Source: JBJTUH01 sp044346175
GTDB taxonomy: Bacteria > Cyanobacteriota > Vampirovibrionia > Vampirovibrionales > JAJTHC01
Direction: 5' to 3'
Assembly: GCA_044346175.1 (NCBI GenBank)
Contig: JBIIZQ010000007.1
Location: forward strand, 1-64,000
DNA length: 64,000 bases
In this document: positions 60,525 through 64,000 of the stretch, one piece after another
How the letters are laid out: each line of letters begins with the position of its first letter
Numbering within the stretch: position 1 is the first letter of the stretch
Made by a program: the position numbers and the translations under genes
Notes under the pieces: generated by a model
Databases searched by the model: none
Told to the model about the DNA's origin: nothing
The model's input: the letters and a program-made list of their open reading frames with translations, nothing else

Positions 60525-61445
60525 ATGCAAAACCTTAACACCCTTTTAGCCACCATTGAGCTGAGTACACTCGTCACCGTACTTGCAAGTTTATTTGTAT
60601 TCTTCAGAGGTTGCTACACCGTACAACAAGGAAAAGTGGCCGTTATTACCTCGTTTGGGAAATATGTGCGTAGTGCAGGTGCTGGGATTCATTTTAAAAA
60701 CCCTCTCACGGAAACCCTTTTTAAACAAATTTCCACCCAGCATCAATCGATTGAAATTGAATTTACGGCAACCACTGCCGACCAAGCCAACGTTGACTTT
60801 AAAGCCATGTTACTTTACGCCACATTGGATGCCAAGGAAGAGACCATCCAAAAAGTGGCTTTTAAGTTCATTGATGAAAGTAACTTCATGCAAGCCTTAA
60901 TTCGGAGCGTAGAAGGCTGTATCCGAGCCTTTGTCGCCAGTAAGAAACAGAACGAAATTTTAGGTATCCGAGAAGAGATTGTGAAATCAGTCAAACAAAA
61001 CCTTGATGTCAGCCTTGCCAGCTGGGGATACCAACTCATTGACTTACAAATCAATGATATTCTTTTCGATGAAGCCGTCATGCGTTCTATGGCACAAGTC
61101 GTTGCCAGTGAAAACCTGAAAGCGGCTGCCCTCAATGAAGGGGAAGCCACCCTCATTAAAGAAACCAAAAAAGCCGAGGCTCAAAAAGTAGCATCCATTT
61201 TGAAAGGTGAAGGTATTGCCCAAATGGAAATCTTGATTGCCGAAGCACGGGTTTGTTCAACACAGCGTTTGAAAGAAGCGGGCTTAGGGCTATCCAGTGT
61301 ACTACTCCTACAATGGATTGAAGGCATTAAATACATTGCCGAGCATGGGCAAGGCAACAGTATTTTCCTGAATGGGAGTAGCGAAAACTTTGAAAAACAT
61401 CTCAAGCAACTCCAAATGCTCAGTAGTGCCAGCAATGCTGAGTAG
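60525..61445 (+). CDS. SPFH/Band-7 domain membrane protein
   Basis: A 306-residue stomatin/prohibitin-like protein. The N-terminal membrane segment is about 12-28 (IELSTLVTVLASLFVFF). The SPFH domain runs about 30-200 (CYTVQQGKVAVITSFGKYVRSAGAGIHFKNPLTETLFKQISTQ, then VEGCIRAFVASKKQNEILGIREEIVKSVKQNLDVSLASWGYQLIDLQINDILFDEAVMRSM). A coiled-coil Glu/Lys/Ala helix follows (NEGEATLIKETKKAEAQKVAS). Such proteins form oligomeric cages or lipid-domain scaffolds and often accompany proteases or transporters. AAGGAG lies 13 bases before the ATG. Its 31-bp spacing to the SulP gene and the terminator after it suggest a two-gene operon in which it may organise or stabilise the transporter. Confidence 0.94.
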   Translation: MQNLNTLLATIELSTLVTVLASLFVFFRGCYTVQQGKVAVITSFGKYVRSAGAGIHFKNPLTETLFKQISTQHQSIEIEFTATTADQANVDFKAMLLYATLDAKEETIQKVAFKFIDESNFMQALIRSVEGCIRAFVASKKQNEILGIREEIVKSVKQNLDVSLASWGYQLIDLQINDILFDEAVMRSMAQVVASENLKAAALNEGEATLIKETKKAEAQKVASILKGEGIAQMEILIAEARVCSTQRLKEAGLGLSSVLLLQWIEGIKYIAEHGQGNSIFLNGSSENFEKHLKQLQMLSSASNAE

Positions 61446-61490
61446 GCTCGGTTTTTATTCTTGTCGAGTTGCATCCAAACCAAACCAAAC

Positions 61491-61538
61491 AAAGTAGCCT
61501 TCTCAAACTCAAATGTGAGAAGGACTCTTTGTTTTTCA
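61491..61538 (+). terminator. Terminator of the SulP-SPFH operon
   Basis: CCTTCTCA (61498-61505) pairs with TGAGAAGG (61516-61523), extended by AAAG/CTTT across a small internal loop, then GTTTTTC. Confidence 0.75.
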
Positions 61539-61579
61539 AAAGAAGCATCAAGCCCCCTAGAACATGCTGACATATGGGA

Positions 61580-64000
61580 TTAAAACTGTACTTTTAAGCC
61601 TGTCGTTGCAGCATCAAGCAATCGAACCCCTATAGGCTCAGGAAATGCGACACGGTACACTGTTCGTTCGGGCAGTTCAATCACCTTCAGGCATGTTCCT
61701 TGTCCATATTGGGGGTGCCATACCATGGGCATAGCGTTACGACTGGGTACTCCCCCCTCAGCCGCTTGAGGCGAGCTATGCCCCGAAGATGCCTGAGAGG
61801 TTAAAGGCTGAGTCGGACTTGGATAGGCTTGCGTCGGAGATGCAGGCGGATAACTTGCTGAGGTATCATTTAAATCCTCTTCCACGAAAGAAAAGGGGTC
61901 ATCCACCTTCTCTTCTATCGTTGAAGTATCCACGGAGCTTAATGAGACCTCAACCCTCGTAGGGTCTACTTCAGGATAAGTTTTTTCATCGCCAAGTGTC
62001 ACCTCAGGATGTGAGTCCCCTATGCGAAGCTCCGAATTTTCTGGGTCAAGGAACTGAAAGAGGGCATCGGGTTCAAACACAGGAGCCATGTCATCAGAGG
62101 ATGCTCCTTCCAGCACACTAGGTGAGGGTGGCAATGGTGGCAATGGATGCGACGCTACCTGAAGGGGCGGTGCTTCTACCCATAAGGGTTCAGTATGTGG
62201 CAGGACTGCTTGAGGCTCCTCCATGGCAACCACAGCAGGCGTATTGATTTCTGTAACATCTGTAACAACCGTGTGGCTCACAGGTTGCGGCGGGAATGCC
62301 TCATGATGAGACACCCCATATACCGCATACTGCTGCTGTCTACGACGTTGGGCAATGGCAAGCATCTCAAACATTTCCTCAATAGAAGGTACTGGTAAGC
62401 CCGCTTGGTGCCTAAAGCCATACCACGTAGTCCATTGCCATGAAAGAGGTAACATTGGGAAACACCAGGGTGGCATCATGCTACCTTCGGGATAAGAGGC
62501 TTCTAAGACTTCTGAAGGCGTATCTTCAGAGACAAAGACCTCAGGAGCGTGATGATGTGCCTCCGTTAATGCAATGACTTCTGTTTCTGCTGTTTGGGCT
62601 GTTTCTTGTATATCGAGCGTTTCATCTAGGCTCCCCACTTCTGATTGCGACATAAAAATCGGCTCATCATACAGGGTTTCATCGTCAAGCAACGCATGTT
62701 CCTCAATAAGGTCAAGAGGCGTTGGCTCATTGAAGGCTGCTTCAGTGTAGGGTTGTGATATTTGTACGGGAGGTTCATCCTCCTCAAACATTACAGGCAA
62801 AGGCGCTTCAGAAAGCGGCATGCTGTTTGACAACAATGCGTCATCTACCAACTTAGAGTCTGGTACCGTACGGACAGATACTGGCTCTGCTTCAATCGGT
62901 GTTTGTTTCGGTGTTTGTGTCTGTGGCATCTCCGTATGTACAAGAGGCACAAGCCCACGATTGGGATGATGCAAAGACCAAGAGAGTACATAGTGTTCCT
63001 GTAACTGACTCCAATACAGAACCTCTTGTTTATGACTTAAAATAATCCCTTGGTCAAACCATCCACGCCAATGATGCCCGTCACCCTGTTGGAGCATCGA
63101 AGGGGTATCAGGCGTGAGCGAGACCATCACTAAGCATATTTTTTCCTGTCTTGCGAGTTGTTGCCAAGAAGCAATGAGTCCTTGCACCCGCTCATGGGCA
63201 TGTAATCCAGAAGGCATGCCATGGTCATGATGTATGCCCAGATTTTTCAGGAGAGTCTCCCAACCTGGCACCACGACCATCACAATACTGCCTTCAGGTA
63301 GACTCAAGCAAGCCTGACGTACCCAAGCGGTTAAAATATCCAGCTGCAAACTCACATGATACGAGCTAGCACCCCCCGCACCAATATGATAGGTTTCCAA
63401 GGTTTTAAGTGGTCGATGCCCCTGCATTTTTTCAAAAGGCTGTGTGAGAAAGCAAGTATGGGGGTCATCACTCAACCAGTCAGGTGGTAAGCGTTCGCCA
63501 CGTAACCAAGGGACAAAGAAATGCCCGCCATGGTGTCCTAGTAAATAATGCGTTTGGCTATACACGTGATACCGTGAAGGACCATCGTGAGCCAAATCAA
63601 GCAGTACTTGAGCTGGGACATCGGGAGGGTATTGCTTCAAACGTTCAAGGAATAACCCAAAAGACCACTGCGGGGCATGATGAACATTCCAAGACGTATA
63701 ACGAGGATGGTGTACATCAGGACGTTCCAAGGCGGGGAGGGCAAGATAATGCAAGCCTGGTGTCCATAAAAACGGTAGCAAGGGTAAACTTGTTTGTTCA
63801 TAGCCCAAGGTATGATGCGGGGTATCCCCCAACCACCATAGTAAAGGACTAGGCGATTCGCTGAACTGATGTCTCAATTGAAGATAGAGCCAAGGCGGTA
63901 TCCCCTGCAAGGCAATGTCACCTAGCATGGCCGTACCATAAAGCAGTTCCAAGGTGTATTCTTGGTGATGTAACGTCGTTTCACAACTCACAACACGCGC
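61580..64000 (-). CDS. Large protein with RecA-like-fold region lacking Walker A and a C-terminal UvrD/PcrA-like tudor segment
   Basis: At least 803 residues. The frame is open to the right edge, so the GTG at 63991 may not be the true start. Residues about 1-370 are His/Leu/Trp-rich. A stretch (SLPEGSIVMVVVPGWETLLKNLG ... ERVQGLIASWQQLARQEKICLVMVSLTPDTPS ... WFDQGIILSH, about 230-340) resembles the Walker-B to sensor part of RecA/KaiC/DnaB folds. No GxxxxGK[ST] motif is seen. Residues about 370-750 are disordered, rich in Glu, Pro, Ser and Thr. The last 45 residues (PMVWHPQYGQGTCLKVIELPERTVYRVAFPEPIGVRLLDAATTGLKVQ) match the VxHxxFGxGxV...VxF...GxKxL pattern of the UvrD/PcrA C-terminal tudor fold, which binds RNA polymerase. 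This suggests a possible link to transcription or DNA repair; function is unproven. Confidence 0.75.
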   Translation of the reverse strand, partial: ARVVSCETTLHHQEYTLELLYGTAMLGDIALQGIPPWLYLQLRHQFSESPSPLLWWLGDTPHHTLGYEQTSLPLLPFLWTPGLHYLALPALERPDVHHPRYTSWNVHHAPQWSFGLFLERLKQYPPDVPAQVLLDLAHDGPSRYHVYSQTHYLLGHHGGHFFVPWLRGERLPPDWLSDDPHTCFLTQPFEKMQGHRPLKTLETYHIGAGGASSYHVSLQLDILTAWVRQACLSLPEGSIVMVVVPGWETLLKNLGIHHDHGMPSGLHAHERVQGLIASWQQLARQEKICLVMVSLTPDTPSMLQQGDGHHWRGWFDQGIILSHKQEVLYWSQLQEHYVLSWSLHHPNRGLVPLVHTEMPQTQTPKQTPIEAEPVSVRTVPDSKLVDDALLSNSMPLSEAPLPVMFEEDEPPVQISQPYTEAAFNEPTPLDLIEEHALLDDETLYDEPIFMSQSEVGSLDETLDIQETAQTAETEVIALTEAHHHAPEVFVSEDTPSEVLEASYPEGSMMPPWCFPMLPLSWQWTTWYGFRHQAGLPVPSIEEMFEMLAIAQRRRQQQYAVYGVSHHEAFPPQPVSHTVVTDVTEINTPAVVAMEEPQAVLPHTEPLWVEAPPLQVASHPLPPLPPSPSVLEGASSDDMAPVFEPDALFQFLDPENSELRIGDSHPEVTLGDEKTYPEVDPTRVEVSLSSVDTSTIEEKVDDPFSFVEEDLNDTSASYPPASPTQAYPSPTQPLTSQASSGHSSPQAAEGGVPSRNAMPMVWHPQYGQGTCLKVIELPERTVYRVAFPEPIGVRLLDAATTGLKVQF

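Overview
The window reads as a chromosome segment of a flagellated, Gram-negative-like, non-photosynthetic bacterium with about 45-50% G+C by eye. It holds conserved housekeeping genes (infA, rpmJ, yidC, uppS, ilvD, aroE, aconitase, a PhoB/PhoR-like pair, tRNA-Leu and tRNA-Asn). These are mixed with many long lineage-specific proteins of low complexity and with one very large secreted adhesin. My best guess is a Vampirovibrionia/Melainabacteria-type relative of Cyanobacteria, but that is an impression from style; no gene here proves the phylum.

Layout. 1-6.1 kb (minus): the end-truncated start of a LOG-family protein, then a 1699-residue protein with scattered glycoside-hydrolase-13-like segments. 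6.5-13.1 kb (plus): flagellin, a secreted trypsin-like serine protease, three unrecognised proteins, and a minus-strand tRNA-Leu(CAA). 13.3-25.3 kb (minus): a 3971-residue repeat adhesin with cadherin-like repeats, two C-type-lectin-like domains, several jelly-roll-like carbohydrate-binding modules, an RTX nonapeptide block and a type-I-secretion-like tail. 25.5-31.4 kb: a SpoIIE/RsbU-type phosphatase with a degenerate receiver domain, a 1068-residue coiled-coil protein and an unknown protein. 31.9-35.8 kb (plus): 2-Cys peroxiredoxin, UppS, response regulator and histidine kinase. 35.8-40.8 kb (minus): an amino-acid biosynthesis run of ilvD, a Cys/Met-metabolism PLP enzyme, aroE and a membrane protein. 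41.0-42.0 kb (minus): infA, rpmJ, a possible structured RNA and tRNA-Asn. 42.5-52.1 kb (mostly plus): yidC, mitochondrial-type aconitase, a Sel1-repeat protein (minus), a glutamate/dicarboxylate symporter, a cell-wall amidase, and a Pro/Gly/Met-rich VWD-like protein. 52.1-64 kb: Ala/Pro/Gln-rich protein, CoA-binding protein plus Nudix hydrolase, a tandem pair of paralogous membrane proteins, a His-rich protein, a SulP transporter with an NTF2-like tail followed by an SPFH protein, and a large protein ending in a UvrD/PcrA-like tudor segment.

How it fits together. Much of the accessory content faces the outside: flagellum, serine protease, giant lectin-bearing adhesin, VWD-like protein and amidase. 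This would suit a cell that swims to, binds and remodels surfaces, possibly those of other cells; that is inference. The most unusual genome-level signal is that about 14 of roughly 36 protein genes begin with two or three consecutive ATG codons. A TGT-N12-ACA palindrome-like site lies upstream of three genes, and a 22-base element is shared by the flagellin and the VWD-like gene. A small mobile-looking intergenic repeat of about 80-95 bp occurs in four places. No transposase, prophage, CRISPR array or antibiotic-resistance gene was seen.
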